DNA of 64,000 nucleotides, from positions 124,001 to 188,000 of the forward strand of contig NZ_JAJOYU010000003.1 in NCBI RefSeq assembly GCF_021290985.1, read 5' to 3'. How positions within the stretch are numbered: position 1 is the stretch's first letter; each line of letters starts with the position of its first letter. Position numbers and translations under genes: made by a program. This DNA comes from Rheinheimera soli (GTDB taxonomy: Bacteria > Pseudomonadota > Gammaproteobacteria > Enterobacterales > Alteromonadaceae). Under the pieces are notes generated by a model, which saw only the letters and a program-made list of their open reading frames with translations, was not told the DNA's origin and did no database searches. This document shows positions 18,199-27,885 of the stretch, piece after piece.

Positions 18199-18588
18199 AT
18201 GAGATTTGAGCATGTGGCGTTAAATGTCGCCGAACCTAAAGCCATGGCAGAGTGGTATTGCCAGCATTTGGGGTTGAGAGTCCGGCGTGCTTTAGCTGAC
18301 GAAGCTCAGACACATTTTCTGGTCGATGACAGCGATCAGATGATGCTGGAAATCTATTGTAATCCAGCCGATCAGGTACCGGATTATGCAAAGATGCATC
18401 CCTTATTATTGCATCTGGCGTTGGTCAGCACCGATCCTTATGCCGACAGCCGCAGGCTGCAACAGGCAGGCGCGCAACAAGTCGATGAAGTGAATTTAGC
18501 TGATGGCTCTTTGCTTCTGATGTTACGTGATCCTTGGGGACTGGCACTTCAGCTGTGCAGACGCGGTGCAGCTCTGAATCAGACGTAA
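18199..18588 (+). CDS. VOC-family (glyoxalase/dioxygenase superfamily) protein
   Basis: A 129-residue single-module vicinal oxygen chelate protein with the beta-alpha-beta pattern starting FEHVALNV (His5 a possible metal ligand), a central strand MMLEIY and a second half starting LLHLALV. The last strand has LALQL where many family members have a metal-binding Glu. The family covers glyoxalases, epimerases and dioxygenases, so the reaction cannot be named. It lies 17 bp after the GapN-like gene and one base before the pectate lyase gene, which suggests a role in uronate metabolism such as an isomerase or removal of a reactive by-product. Confidence 0.8.
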   Translation: MRFEHVALNVAEPKAMAEWYCQHLGLRVRRALADEAQTHFLVDDSDQMMLEIYCNPADQVPDYAKMHPLLLHLALVSTDPYADSRRLQQAGAQQVDEVNLADGSLLLMLRDPWGLALQLCRRGAALNQT

Positions 18589-18589
18589 G

Positions 18590-19796
18590 ATGTTTAGGCT
18601 GCGTATGGTTGTACTGGCTTTGAGTCTTGTTGCAGAAGTCTTAGCAGCAGAACCACTTAACAACTCCTGGCGGGAGCAACTGACTGCGGATCCAGAGTGG
18701 CAGCAGTATTTTTCACGTTCAACACAGTTACAACAGCTGGATCAGCAACAACTGGATCATGAATTGAGTCAGTTGCCCCAAACAGCCCCGACCTTGCCAG
18801 CCAGACATCTGAAGTTTGGTTTTCCGACTGAGCCCGATAGTGCTTTCTGGTTATCCGCTGAAGCGACCCGTATTGCCCAGGTTATTTTATCTTTCCAGAC
18901 CCCTTCAGGGGGCTGGAGTAAAAGAACGGATATGGCCACTCAGCCTCGGGAATCTGGTCAGCTGTATGGCACCGAAGCTGGCTATATTCCGACCTTTGAC
19001 AATGACGCCACCAGCACACAAATTCTCTGGCTGAGCGCTTTTTTGCCTTATGCCAGTGAGGCCATGAGGCCTGAGCTGCAACACTCTATTGAACGGGCTA
19101 TTCGGTTTGTGTTGGCAGCGCAATACCCCAATGGAGGTTTTGCTCAGACCTACCCGCTGCGGGGGGGGTTACCACGATGCTATTACTCTGAATGACAATG
19201 TGATGGTGCAGCTGTTAAGACTTTTGAAAAAGGTAGCCACAGAACCGCAATTTGCTTTTGTCGAAGCCGATATAAAACAACAAGCACAGCAGCAGTTTTT
19301 ATGTGGCGTAGAGTTATTGTTAAAAGCTCAAATCAGACTCAAGGGTGAACTGACCGTTTGGGCTGCCCAGCATCATCCGCTGACACTTTCGGCTGTAAAA
19401 GCCAGAGCTTATGAGTTACCGGCTTTGGTCAGTAGTGAAAGTGCGGAAGTCACCTTGTTATTGATGCAGTTGCCAAAGCCATCCAGAGCAGTGATCCAAA
19501 GTGTAGAAGCCGCAGTCGCCTGGTTTAAAGCCAAACAAATCCACAATACCGAAATGCAGCGTAGCGATAGCGGAGTACGTTTTTTCAAAAAAGCTGGAGC
19601 TAAGCCGCTATGGGCGAGATTTTACGACTTACAAAAGCAGCAGCCACTCTTTGTCGATCGTGACGGTACTATAGTTCGCAGCATGGCAGAGCTTTCAATT
19701 GAACGACAAAAAGGCTATGGCTGGTATCAATCCAATGCTGAAGCTGTACTCAAAGCGTATCCGGTCTGGCAATCGAAGCTTGGCACTCAGAGGTAA
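18590..19796 (+). pseudogene. Pectate lyase family 10 (PelA-type), frameshifted in a G8 tract
   Basis: Two adjoining reading frames together encode a PL10 pectate lyase, which cleaves polygalacturonate by beta-elimination. The first frame (18590-19195) has a signal peptide and the family blocks GGWSKRTDM and TFDNDATST. The second continues from about 19161 to 19796 with YHDAITLNDNVM and the C-terminal WARFYDL and GYGWYQS. The switch is at a run of eight G (19161-19168); seven G would restore the expected PLRGGYHDA. As written the first frame stops at 201 residues. It may be a sequencing error, a recent mutation or a phase-variable tract. The product would be exported and would supply the DKI precursor used by KduI. 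Confidence 0.85.
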
Positions 19797-19826
19797 AAAA
19801 ACGAAGGTGTTGCTGTCTGTACACAA

Positions 19827-19850
19827 AAGCCCGGCGAACTCACCGGGCTT
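19827..19850 (-). terminator. Rho-independent terminator, probably bidirectional
   Basis: An 8-bp GC-rich stem AAGCCCGG / CCGGGCTT with an 8-nt loop lies between the pectate lyase gene and the convergent gene at 19860-20369. Read on the minus strand it is followed by TTTTGTGT, and on the plus strand by a weaker pyrimidine tract. Confidence 0.7.
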
Positions 19851-19859
19851 GCCTCTTCA

Positions 19860-20369
19860 TTAAAAGTTATCTTTTTTACTGGCGTCTTTGGTGATTTTAT
19901 CCAGATAACCCATAGCAAAAGCGGATAATACAAAAGTCAGGTGGATCAGCAAATACCACATGATTTTGTCATTTGGAATGTTTTGGGTATCCATAAAGAC
20001 TTTTAGCAAATGAATAGATGAAATAGCCACAATAGAAGCTGCGACTTTATTTTTCAGTGAGTTGGAGTCCAGCTTGCCTAACCAGCCCAGTTTATCGCCG
20101 TTGTCATCGATATCCATTCTGGAAACAAAGTTTTCGTAACCAGAAAACATCACCATCACAATCAAACCGCTTACCAGAGTAATATCTATTAAAGACAGCA
20201 CCACTAAAATCAGGTCTACTTCTTTCATGCTGAAAATGACTGGCATTATATGCAGCACTTCCTGAAAAAACTTAATGCCCAAAGCCAACAGAGCTAAACT
20301 CAACCCAAGATAAATAGGCGCCATCAGCCAGCGGGTGGCATACATTGTTTTTTCTATTAGCTGTTCCAT
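19860..20369 (-). CDS. UPF0114/YqhA-family inner membrane protein
   Basis: A 169-residue membrane protein with four hydrophobic helices (about 15-38, 50-75, 105-125 and 135-155). The N-terminal sequence [18 protein letters not shown] and the central [17 protein letters not shown] stretch are hallmarks of the YqhA family. No biochemical function is established for the family. It is convergent with the pectin cluster and divergent from the peptidase gene at 20550, so it is a separate transcription unit at the cluster boundary. Confidence 0.88.
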   Translation of the reverse strand: MEQLIEKTMYATRWLMAPIYLGLSLALLALGIKFFQEVLHIMPVIFSMKEVDLILVVLSLIDITLVSGLIVMVMFSGYENFVSRMDIDDNGDKLGWLGKLDSNSLKNKVAASIVAISSIHLLKVFMDTQNIPNDKIMWYLLIHLTFVLSAFAMGYLDKITKDASKKDNF

Positions 20370-20549
20370 TATTGCTCCCGTCTCATTATTGACATCACTT
20401 TATGGGGTAAATACTACAGAAATTCAAGCGTCTGGCCGTTTTACTTTGCTGTAAAATATCGCACAATGAGCGCAGTTACCCGAAACAGCATGCGCACTGA
20501 GCCTTAATGCTGTTAGTTTGTCTGGGCCTCTATGCCAAGGAATTTCCGA

Positions 20550-22709
20550 ATGAAAAAAACTCTGTTTGCGCTGGCTTTGTCAGCCGCTGCTTTTGCCCAT
20601 GCCGACGAAGGTATGTGGCAACCTCATCAGTTACCTGAACTTGAACAACTCCTCAAAGAAAAAGGTTTAGAAATTGATGTCAAAAGTATTGCCCAATTAA
20701 CAGCATTTCCAATGAATGCAGTCATCAGCTTGGGGGGCTGTACTGCCTCTTTTGTCTCAAATCAGGGCTTAGTTGTAACCAATCATCACTGTGCTTATGG
20801 CAGCATTCAGCACAATAGTACAGCAGCTAACAATTTGCTGGCGAAAGGTTTTTTAGCCGAAGATTTAGATGAAGAGTTACCGGCAGCTCCGGGTTCTAAG
20901 GTATTTGTCACTCAGGAAGTGACCAATATCACTGCGCAAATTAACCAGGAGTTGACTCCTGCGCTTAAAGGCAAAGAGCGTTTTGAGCGCATCAGCGAGT
21001 TGCGTAAAGAACAAATCGCCGCTTGTGAAACGCCGGGCTACCGCTGTGATGTCTACAGTTTTCACGGTGGTCTAGAGTATTACCTGATCAAACAAATGGA
21101 AATCCGTGATGTGCGTTTAGTGCATGCGCCTGCTTCAGGTGTGGGTAAGTTTGGTGGTGATATCGACAACTGGATGTGGCCACGTCATACAGGGGATTAT
21201 GCGTTTTACCGCGCTTATGTAGGCAAGGATGGTCAGCCGGCAGATTTCGATGCTGAGAATATTCCATTTACTCCACCTTCTTATCTAAAAGTGTCAGCAA
21301 AACCACTGAAAGAAAACGATTTTGTAATGGTGATTGGTTATCCGGGCCGCACCAACAGATACAACACGGCCGCCGAAGTGGAAAATCAGTTCACGCAAGT
21401 TTTGCCTTTGTCCAAGGCCTACCGTGAAGAAGCTATTGAGGTCATTAAACAGCATTCAGCCGAAGGTTCGGAAGAGCGTATTAAATACGAAAGCATTCTG
21501 GCGTCTTTGGCGAACTATGCGAAAAACTTTGAAGGCATGATCCATAGCTACAAAACCGGTGATATTCAACAGCGTAAGAATCAGTTTGATAAAGGCCTGA
21601 ACCTGTGGATTAAATCCAGCCCGGCTCGCCAGGCGAAATATGCGCCAGCAGTACGCAGTCTGCAGCAGTTACTGGCAGAAGAGCAGGAAAATCAGCAACG
21701 AGATCTGATTTTAGGTTACTTAAGTTATGGTCAGCTGTTTAACACTGCCAAACGCTTATACCGCTTAGCTCATGAACAGCAAAAGCCAGATGCAGAGCGT
21801 GAAATGGGGTATCAAGAGCGCGATTTAGAACGTTTTTCTGCCAGTATGAAACGATTATCCCGCAGCTTCGATGCCAAAGTTGAGCAAGAGCTGATGCTGC
21901 ATTTCCTGCAGCACTACGCTAAATTACCCAAAGATCAGCGATTAAAAGCACTGGATGGTTATTTTGCTATAGGTTCTGGTCAGCTGGATCTGGCGGCGCT
22001 TCGTACCAAACTTGAGGGCTTGTATCAGGCCACTAAGCTGTCGGATGAAGTGGAACGTTTAGCCTGGATGGGTAAATCAGTAGACGATTTTAAAGCCAGT
22101 GAAGATCCACTGATCCAATACGCTGTGGCTATGTACGACACTGAGATTGCACTGGAAACTGCGGACAAAGAACACAAAGGTAAACTGGCTGTCGCTCGTC
22201 CGCAGGTGATGGAAGCTATTATTGCCTTTAATAAAGCCAATGGTAAGGCGGTGTATGCTGATGCCAACAGCACGCTGCGTGTGACTTACGGTTCTATCAA
22301 AGGCTATCAGCCAAAAGATGCAGTGTCTTATCAGCCATTTACAACAGCTGCTGGTATTTTGCAGAAACAAACTGGTGTTGACCCTTTTGATGCGCCACCA
22401 GCTCAGGTTGAAGCCTTAAAAGAAGGCGATTTTGGTATTTATAAAGATGTGGTCTATAACAACCTGCCAGTGAATTTCTTAAGCACAGTGGATACCACAG
22501 GCGGAAACTCAGGTTCACCCACATTGAATGGTAAAGCCGAATTAGTGGGTTTGTTATTTGATGGGGTGATTGAAGGCATAATCGGCAACTGGGACTACGA
22601 CCCGGCCACCAACCGCTCTATCCATGTCGACAGCCGTTATATGCTGTGGCAAATGGAGAAAGTAGATGGTGCGACTAACCTTCTGAAAGAAATGACAATA
22701 GTAAAATAG
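20550..22709 (+). CDS. S46-family dipeptidyl-peptidase (DPP7-type)
   Basis: An exported serine exopeptidase that removes N-terminal dipeptides. The 719-residue product has a signal peptide cleaved about after AHA (residues 1-18) and the S46 catalytic motifs: TNHHC near residue 80, GGDIDNWMWPRHTGD for the Asp, and TTGGNSGSP with Ser654 as nucleophile. Eighteen residues after the Ser is Gly672, as in DPP7 enzymes that accept hydrophobic P1 residues; DPP11 has Arg there. The ATG at 20550 has AAGGA 8 bases upstream and a proper signal peptide, so it is preferred over an in-frame ATG at 20532. It serves peptide nutrition in the periplasm. Confidence 0.93.
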   Translation: MKKTLFALALSAAAFAHADEGMWQPHQLPELEQLLKEKGLEIDVKSIAQLTAFPMNAVISLGGCTASFVSNQGLVVTNHHCAYGSIQHNSTAANNLLAKGFLAEDLDEELPAAPGSKVFVTQEVTNITAQINQELTPALKGKERFERISELRKEQIAACETPGYRCDVYSFHGGLEYYLIKQMEIRDVRLVHAPASGVGKFGGDIDNWMWPRHTGDYAFYRAYVGKDGQPADFDAENIPFTPPSYLKVSAKPLKENDFVMVIGYPGRTNRYNTAAEVENQFTQVLPLSKAYREEAIEVIKQHSAEGSEERIKYESILASLANYAKNFEGMIHSYKTGDIQQRKNQFDKGLNLWIKSSPARQAKYAPAVRSLQQLLAEEQENQQRDLILGYLSYGQLFNTAKRLYRLAHEQQKPDAEREMGYQERDLERFSASMKRLSRSFDAKVEQELMLHFLQHYAKLPKDQRLKALDGYFAIGSGQLDLAALRTKLEGLYQATKLSDEVERLAWMGKSVDDFKASEDPLIQYAVAMYDTEIALETADKEHKGKLAVARPQVMEAIIAFNKANGKAVYADANSTLRVTYGSIKGYQPKDAVSYQPFTTAAGILQKQTGVDPFDAPPAQVEALKEGDFGIYKDVVYNNLPVNFLSTVDTTGGNSGSPTLNGKAELVGLLFDGVIEGIIGNWDYDPATNRSIHVDSRYMLWQMEKVDGATNLLKEMTIVK

Positions 22710-22717
22710 CCCTGTAG

Positions 22718-22738
22718 GGGCGGGTCTTGTACCCACCC
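22718..22738. repeat. GC-rich hairpin, extragenic palindrome type
   Basis: An imperfect 8-bp stem (GGGCGGGT / ACCCACCC, one mismatch) with a 5-nt loop CTTGT lies between the convergent peptidase and DUF5924 genes. No T-run follows on either strand. It has the look of a dispersed extragenic palindrome, but no second copy is visible in this window. Confidence 0.45.
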
Positions 22739-22773
22739 GTCTCAAATTCAAATCAAAACCGGGGACAGTTGCT

Positions 22774-23805
22774 TTAAGGCGTCACAGTAAAACTAATAGC
22801 CCCAAGCAATTGCCCTGAATCTGTTACTACACGAATTTTCCACTGACCTACAGCATTTTGTGGAAATTGCTGTTTACGAGTCCAGGCTCTGTAGCCTTGT
22901 TCCCGCCCGCCGGATATATCCAGCCGAATGCGTTCTACTGACTTACCATTGTGAACCCATTCATGATAAATCTGTTCTTTCAGACCTCGAGGTGCCCGCA
23001 CTGAGGTATAGGCATACACACCTTGTTGCAATTGTGACAGGGTCAGCTCTGTAAAAGTTGAACCAGGTAAACGTTGCTCATAATCCAGTTGCTGGCTCAA
23101 TTGAATGTCGTTTAAGCGTAAGACCGGGGCTGGGATCAAACTGCGGCCAAACCAGATGCCTGTGACAAGTACAACTAATAACAGAGATAACACAGGCAAG
23201 CGCCAGCGGCCTGGTTGCGCCAATAAAGGGCGGATACTGGGAATACTCAGCAAAGCAGAAATAATCAAAGCCAGACCCAGACTCTGGGTGGTAGTCATAA
23301 AAAACAACAGTGGCAATACCACCATCAATACGGCAAATAAAGAAAAGCAGTGATAGACAAGAAACAAGGCTCGTCGTCGGGTCAATAGTTTGTTGTACAC
23401 AGGGTCAATGACGGCTACTACAGCACAGAGCAATAGCAATGAGGTAAAAAGTGCCTGAGGTTGATCCCAGTCGGTGGCTGCCAGAAAAAAGGGTAAGGCA
23501 AAAAACAAACTTTCCTGGTGCAATAACTGGGTCACAAAGCTGGTTAAATCTTTGGATAAACTCACACCGAATTTTTTTAATAATCCTTTACGCAGCCAGT
23601 ATTCGCCTGTCAGCCATACCCAGCCAACAACCATTAAAATGGCAAAAAACTGAGCGAACTGCTCACGCTGCTCCACTTGCCACAAGCTGAATAAGCCAGT
23701 GCAAAAACCAAACAAGGCCATCAGGCCGGAGTATTTTTTTGTTAATTCAATAATCCAGACAAAAGCACTGCTTATTTTGTTCATCAAGCCCCCAACAGTA
23801 TTCAT
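22774..23805 (-). CDS. DUF5924/DUF2914 family membrane protein
   Basis: A 343-residue protein with about seven to eight membrane helices in the first 215 residues (DUF5924-like) and a soluble C-terminal DUF2914-type domain (about 270-340) with the pattern IYHEWVHNGKSVERI, a tryptophan-rich stretch and QWKIRVVTDSGQLLG. The function of both domains is unknown; the C-terminal part is predicted to face the periplasm. The ATG at 23805 has a GGACAGGG ribosome binding site. It is divergent from the membrane protein gene at 23993. Confidence 0.8.
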   Translation of the reverse strand: MNTVGGLMNKISSAFVWIIELTKKYSGLMALFGFCTGLFSLWQVEQREQFAQFFAILMVVGWVWLTGEYWLRKGLLKKFGVSLSKDLTSFVTQLLHQESLFFALPFFLAATDWDQPQALFTSLLLLCAVVAVIDPVYNKLLTRRRALFLVYHCFSLFAVLMVVLPLLFFMTTTQSLGLALIISALLSIPSIRPLLAQPGRWRLPVLSLLLVVLVTGIWFGRSLIPAPVLRLNDIQLSQQLDYEQRLPGSTFTELTLSQLQQGVYAYTSVRAPRGLKEQIYHEWVHNGKSVERIRLDISGGREQGYRAWTRKQQFPQNAVGQWKIRVVTDSGQLLGAISFTVTP

Positions 23806-23992
23806 CCCTGTCCTTGTGTGGCGGTTTGAATTTATGCTGCCGCACTATACGCTGTAATGACCCTGAAAAGCTGTTTTGGTTTCAGATTGACGGTGCTTGC
23901 TGTTAATTTCCATAATCCACAGCTAAAACCGCCTTTTTCTGCTCCAGCTATTCTTAGTAACCCTGCTTTTGCAGTAAGATACGCTTCGTTTC

Positions 23993-24763
23993 GTGACCAT
24001 GTGGGTTGCGATTGCAGAAGTGACAGAAGGGTTAACGTTCGTGGATCAGAAAGTTCAGGTAAAACTTATCATACGCCGGGTGCCGATGCAGGCCGCTATG
24101 TCATGGCTGAGCAAAGCCTGGGAATTATTCCGTCTGGCGCCGTCCACTATGATAGCTATGGTTGCCTTTATGACGGTGCTGGGTTTAGTCGCTCAGTTTC
24201 ACCCTGTACTTGGCGTTCTGCTGGTGCTGGTGAATCCATTTTTAACGGCCGGTTTTTACAAAAGCATAGTGCTGCTGCAACAGCAAAAAGAAGTGAATTT
24301 CCAGCTGATATTTAGCGTCTTTAGCGAAGCCCGTTACCGTCGTACTTTTATCCGGCTGGCAGGGGCTAATTTGCTGGCGAATATTCCGTTGATATTGCTT
24401 ATGGAACAGTTAATGGAACAGACACAGGCTAAAGCGGTTGAGCCGTTGACGGCTTTGTTTTTTGTGGCCGCGCTGAGTTTGGTGTTTATGTTATTTGCTT
24501 ATGCGGTAGCTATAGCTTATTTCCTGAATGAACAACGTTTACAGGCCATTTTAACCGCCAGTCTGACGGCTTGCTGGCGTAATGTCGGCGCCTTAACCCT
24601 GTTTGGTATGATGGCTGTGGCACTGGGACTCTTAGGTATTGTTACTTTTGGTTTTGCTTTTATTGTGATTGTTCCTGTGCTGCAAATCGCATTCTTTTTA
24701 TCGTTCAGTGCCTTTTTTGCGTTGCAGCTGGATGATTCAGCACCTGCGGTGTTGGAAGTATAA
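23993..24763 (+). CDS. BPSS1780-like multi-pass membrane protein
   Basis: The protein has a short polar N-terminus leading into SWLSKAWELFRLAP, then about six membrane helices to residue 245. This matches the poorly characterised BPSS1780 family of inner membrane proteins. The start is uncertain: GTG 23993, ATG 23999 and an internal ATG near 24086 are possible and none has a strong ribosome binding site. The gene ends 2 bp before recX, so the two may be co-transcribed. No function is known. Confidence 0.7.
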   Translation: MTMWVAIAEVTEGLTFVDQKVQVKLIIRRVPMQAAMSWLSKAWELFRLAPSTMIAMVAFMTVLGLVAQFHPVLGVLLVLVNPFLTAGFYKSIVLLQQQKEVNFQLIFSVFSEARYRRTFIRLAGANLLANIPLILLMEQLMEQTQAKAVEPLTALFFVAALSLVFMLFAYAVAIAYFLNEQRLQAILTASLTACWRNVGALTLFGMMAVALGLLGIVTFGFAFIVIVPVLQIAFFLSFSAFFALQLDDSAPAVLEV

Positions 24764-24765
24764 AC

Positions 24766-25251
24766 ATGACAGAGCCCCAGCCTTCGCAAGAGCCAAAGCT
24801 TCTAACAGAACAGGAATTGCGACAATGGCTGTTGGGTTTGCTATCACGCCGTGAATACAGCGCGCTGGAGCTAAAACAAAAGCTTAAGCAAAAAAGCGCA
24901 TCGGCAGAACAAATTACTGAATTACTGGACTGGGCACAGCAACGGGATTATCAGAACGAGTTACGTTATGCCCGTATGCAGGTCAATGCAAAGTTGCATA
25001 AAGGCTATGGATGGTTTTACATTAGCCAGTTTTGTGCGCAGCAGGGCATTAAAAAAGAACTACAACAGCAACTGCTGGAAGAATTAGACATCGATTGGTT
25101 GGAGGTCGCCTCACAGGCGTACCGGAAAAAATATGCCGATAAACCCATAGCGGATTATCAGGACAAACTTAAACGGATGCGTTACTTACAAAGCCGGGGC
25201 TTTGGTAGTGACACTATCCAACTTGTATTTGCAGAGCTTAAAGAAGAGTAA
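24766..25251 (+). CDS. recX: Regulatory protein RecX
   Basis: RecX binds RecA filaments and modulates recombinase activity in the cytoplasm. The 161-residue protein has the family's repeated three-helix modules, with LLSRREYSALELKQKLKQK near residues 27-45 and RMRYLQSRGFGSDTIQLVF near the C-terminus. It lies 3 bp before alaS. In many gammaproteobacteria recX follows recA directly; here recA is absent and recX is attached to the alaS unit instead. Confidence 0.93.
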   Translation: MTEPQPSQEPKLLTEQELRQWLLGLLSRREYSALELKQKLKQKSASAEQITELLDWAQQRDYQNELRYARMQVNAKLHKGYGWFYISQFCAQQGIKKELQQQLLEELDIDWLEVASQAYRKKYADKPIADYQDKLKRMRYLQSRGFGSDTIQLVFAELKEE

Positions 25252-25254
25252 GAT

Positions 25255-27879
25255 ATGTATATGACTTCGGCACAACTTCGCCGCGCTTTCCTGGACTTTT
25301 TTGCCAGTAAAGGCCACCAAATCGTTAGCAGCAGTTCACTGATCCCGGGCAATGACCCGACTTTACTCTTTACCAACGCAGGTATGGTGCAGTTTAAAGA
25401 TGTGTTTTTAGGTCAGGACAAACGTAGCTACAACCGCGCAGTGACAGCACAACGTTGTTTACGTGCCGGTGGTAAGCACAACGATTTAGAAAACGTAGGC
25501 TATACAGCCCGTCACCATACCTTCTTTGAAATGTTGGGTAATTTCAGCTTTGGCGATTACTTCAAACAGGATGCTATTAAATACGCCTGGGAATTTTTGA
25601 CTGAAGTGGTCAAGTTACCTAAAGAAAAACTCTGGATCACTGTCTACGCTACAGATGATGAAGCTTTTGATATCTGGACTAAAGAGATTGGTGTGCCAGC
25701 TGAGCGCGCTATCCGCATTGGTGATAACAAAGGTGCGCCTTACGCTTCAGATAACTTCTGGGCTATGGGCGACACAGGTCCTTGTGGTCCTTGTACTGAA
25801 ATTTTCTACGATCACGGCGATCATATCTGGGGTGGCCCACCGGGTTCACCAGAAGAAGATGGTGACCGTTTTATTGAGATTTGGAACAACGTTTTTATGC
25901 AGTTTAACCGTCACGCCGATGGCCGGATGGAACCACTGCCAAAACCAAGCGTGGATACAGGTATGGGCTTAGAGCGTATTGCAGCTATTTTGCAAAACGT
26001 GCACAGCAACTACGAAATCGACACCTTTGCTGCGCTGATTAAAGCTACTGCTGAGATTACAGGTGCGACCGACTTAAACGACAAGTCATTACGTGTAGTG
26101 GCCGACCACATTCGCAGCTGCTCATTTTTAGTGGCTGACGGTGTAATGCCATCCAACGAAGGCCGTGGTTATGTGCTGCGCCGTATTATTCGCCGCGCTA
26201 TCCGTCATGGTAACAAGCTGGGTGCTAAAGGCGTGTTCTTCAGCAAATTGGTTGGCGCTTTGGCAGAACAAATGGGTGAAGCTTACCCTGAACTCGTTGA
26301 AAAGCAGGCCGTGATTGAAAAAGTGCTGGCGCTGGAAGAAGAGCAGTTTGGTAAAACTTTAGAACGTGGTCTGGGTATTCTGGAAGAGGCTTTAGCAGAG
26401 CTTAATGGCAGCACTGTGATCCCGGGCGAAGTGGCCTTTAAACTGTACGACACTTACGGTTTCCCGCTGGACTTAACCAGCGATGTGGCGCGTGAACGTG
26501 GCTTAACTGTGGATCAGGCCGGTTTTGAAGCCTCAATGGAAGCGCAGCGTAAACGTGCTCAGCAAGCCTCTAACTTTGGTGCTGATTACAATCAGGCCTT
26601 AACTTCTGCTGTGTGCACTGACTTTACCGGTTACAGCCAAATTCAGGGTAAAGCCAAAGTGGTCGAAATTCTGCTGGAAGGCAATGCTGTTAACTCATTG
26701 ACTGATGGTCAGCAGGCATTGGTGATCCTGGATCAAACCCCATTTTACGCCGAGTCTGGTGGTCAATCCGGTGATGCTGGTGTGTTAACGCTGGCCAATG
26801 GCGCGGTCTTTACCGTGGCAGACACCATCAAAGTAGGCAAAGCTTTTGCCCATAAAGGCAGCTTAAAAGGTGCCTTGGCTCTTGGCGATTTAGTCGATGC
26901 GGCTATCGATAATGCCCGTCGTGAAGCTATTCGTAAAAACCACTCGGCGACTCACTTATTACATGCCGCACTGCGCACCGTCTTGGGTGAGCATGTGACT
27001 CAGAAAGGCTCTTTAGTAGGTTCAGAGCGTTTACGTTTTGACTTCTCGCATTTTGAAGCAGTAAAAGCCGATGAAATTCGCCGTATCGAACAAATGGTCA
27101 ACGAGCAAGTGCAACAAAACCATGAAGTGCTGACCCGTCTGATGAATGTCGATGAGGCCAAAGCTGCAGGTGCTATGGCGCTTTTTGGTGAAAAATACGA
27201 TGACGAAGTGCGTGTACTGAGTATGGGCGACTTCTCAATTGAACTCTGTGGTGGTACTCATGTGTCCCGCACCGGTGATATCGGCTTGTTTAAAATTGTT
27301 GTCGAAAGCGGTATAGCTGCTGGTATTCGCCGTATTGAAGCTGTGACTGGCGAAGGCGCTTTAGCTTTTGTACATAAGCTGGAACAACAGGCTCAAACAG
27401 TAGCTTCGATGCTGAAGGGCGATGTGTTTTCTATTGCCGAAAAAGTACAGCAAGCCATGGACAGCCGCAAAGCGTTGGAGAAAGAGCTGGAGCAATTAAA
27501 AGCCAAGTTAGCCAGCGCTGCCGGTGCTTCCTTGCTAGAGCAGGTGCAGCTGATTAACGGCGTAAAAGTACTGATTGCTGAACTGAAAGGCGCTGATCCA
27601 AAAGCCTTCCGTACTATGGTAGATGAGCTAAAGAACAAATTAGGTTCAGGTATTTTGTTATTAGCTACAGCTGCTGAAGGCAAAGTCAGTTTAATTGCTG
27701 GCGTGACCTCAGATTTAACTGGCAAGGTTCAGGCAGGTCAACTGATTGGCTGGGCCGCAGAACAAGTTGGTGGTAAAGGCGGTGGTAAGCCTGACTTAGC
27801 CCAGGCAGGTGGCACAGACGTCGCTGCTTTACCTGGCGTGCTGAAAGCTGCTGCCGACTATATTGCGGCTAAGCTGTAA
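25255..27879 (+). CDS. alaS: Alanine--tRNA ligase
   Basis: Charges tRNA-Ala (EC 6.1.1.7). The 874-residue length matches E. coli (876). The class II catalytic domain ([34 protein letters not shown]), the editing domain zinc ligands (HSATHLLH and CGGTH) and the C-terminal glycine-rich [15 protein letters not shown] are all present. An ATG two codons later (25261) is an alternative start. It is followed after 6 bp by lysC and then csrA, the alaS-lysC-csrA order known from Alteromonadales. Confidence 0.98.
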   Translation: MYMTSAQLRRAFLDFFASKGHQIVSSSSLIPGNDPTLLFTNAGMVQFKDVFLGQDKRSYNRAVTAQRCLRAGGKHNDLENVGYTARHHTFFEMLGNFSFGDYFKQDAIKYAWEFLTEVVKLPKEKLWITVYATDDEAFDIWTKEIGVPAERAIRIGDNKGAPYASDNFWAMGDTGPCGPCTEIFYDHGDHIWGGPPGSPEEDGDRFIEIWNNVFMQFNRHADGRMEPLPKPSVDTGMGLERIAAILQNVHSNYEIDTFAALIKATAEITGATDLNDKSLRVVADHIRSCSFLVADGVMPSNEGRGYVLRRIIRRAIRHGNKLGAKGVFFSKLVGALAEQMGEAYPELVEKQAVIEKVLALEEEQFGKTLERGLGILEEALAELNGSTVIPGEVAFKLYDTYGFPLDLTSDVARERGLTVDQAGFEASMEAQRKRAQQASNFGADYNQALTSAVCTDFTGYSQIQGKAKVVEILLEGNAVNSLTDGQQALVILDQTPFYAESGGQSGDAGVLTLANGAVFTVADTIKVGKAFAHKGSLKGALALGDLVDAAIDNARREAIRKNHSATHLLHAALRTVLGEHVTQKGSLVGSERLRFDFSHFEAVKADEIRRIEQMVNEQVQQNHEVLTRLMNVDEAKAAGAMALFGEKYDDEVRVLSMGDFSIELCGGTHVSRTGDIGLFKIVVESGIAAGIRRIEAVTGEGALAFVHKLEQQAQTVASMLKGDVFSIAEKVQQAMDSRKALEKELEQLKAKLASAAGASLLEQVQLINGVKVLIAELKGADPKAFRTMVDELKNKLGSGILLLATAAEGKVSLIAGVTSDLTGKVQAGQLIGWAAEQVGGKGGGKPDLAQAGGTDVAALPGVLKAAADYIAAKL

Positions 27880-27885
27880 CACTCA

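Noticed and set aside
23857-24315. 152-codon plus-strand frame
   Set aside because: It overlaps the membrane protein gene at 23993 in another frame and has no recognisable domain.
27880-27885. Lysine riboswitch upstream of lysC
   Set aside because: Only 6 bp separate alaS from lysC, far too little for a riboswitch.
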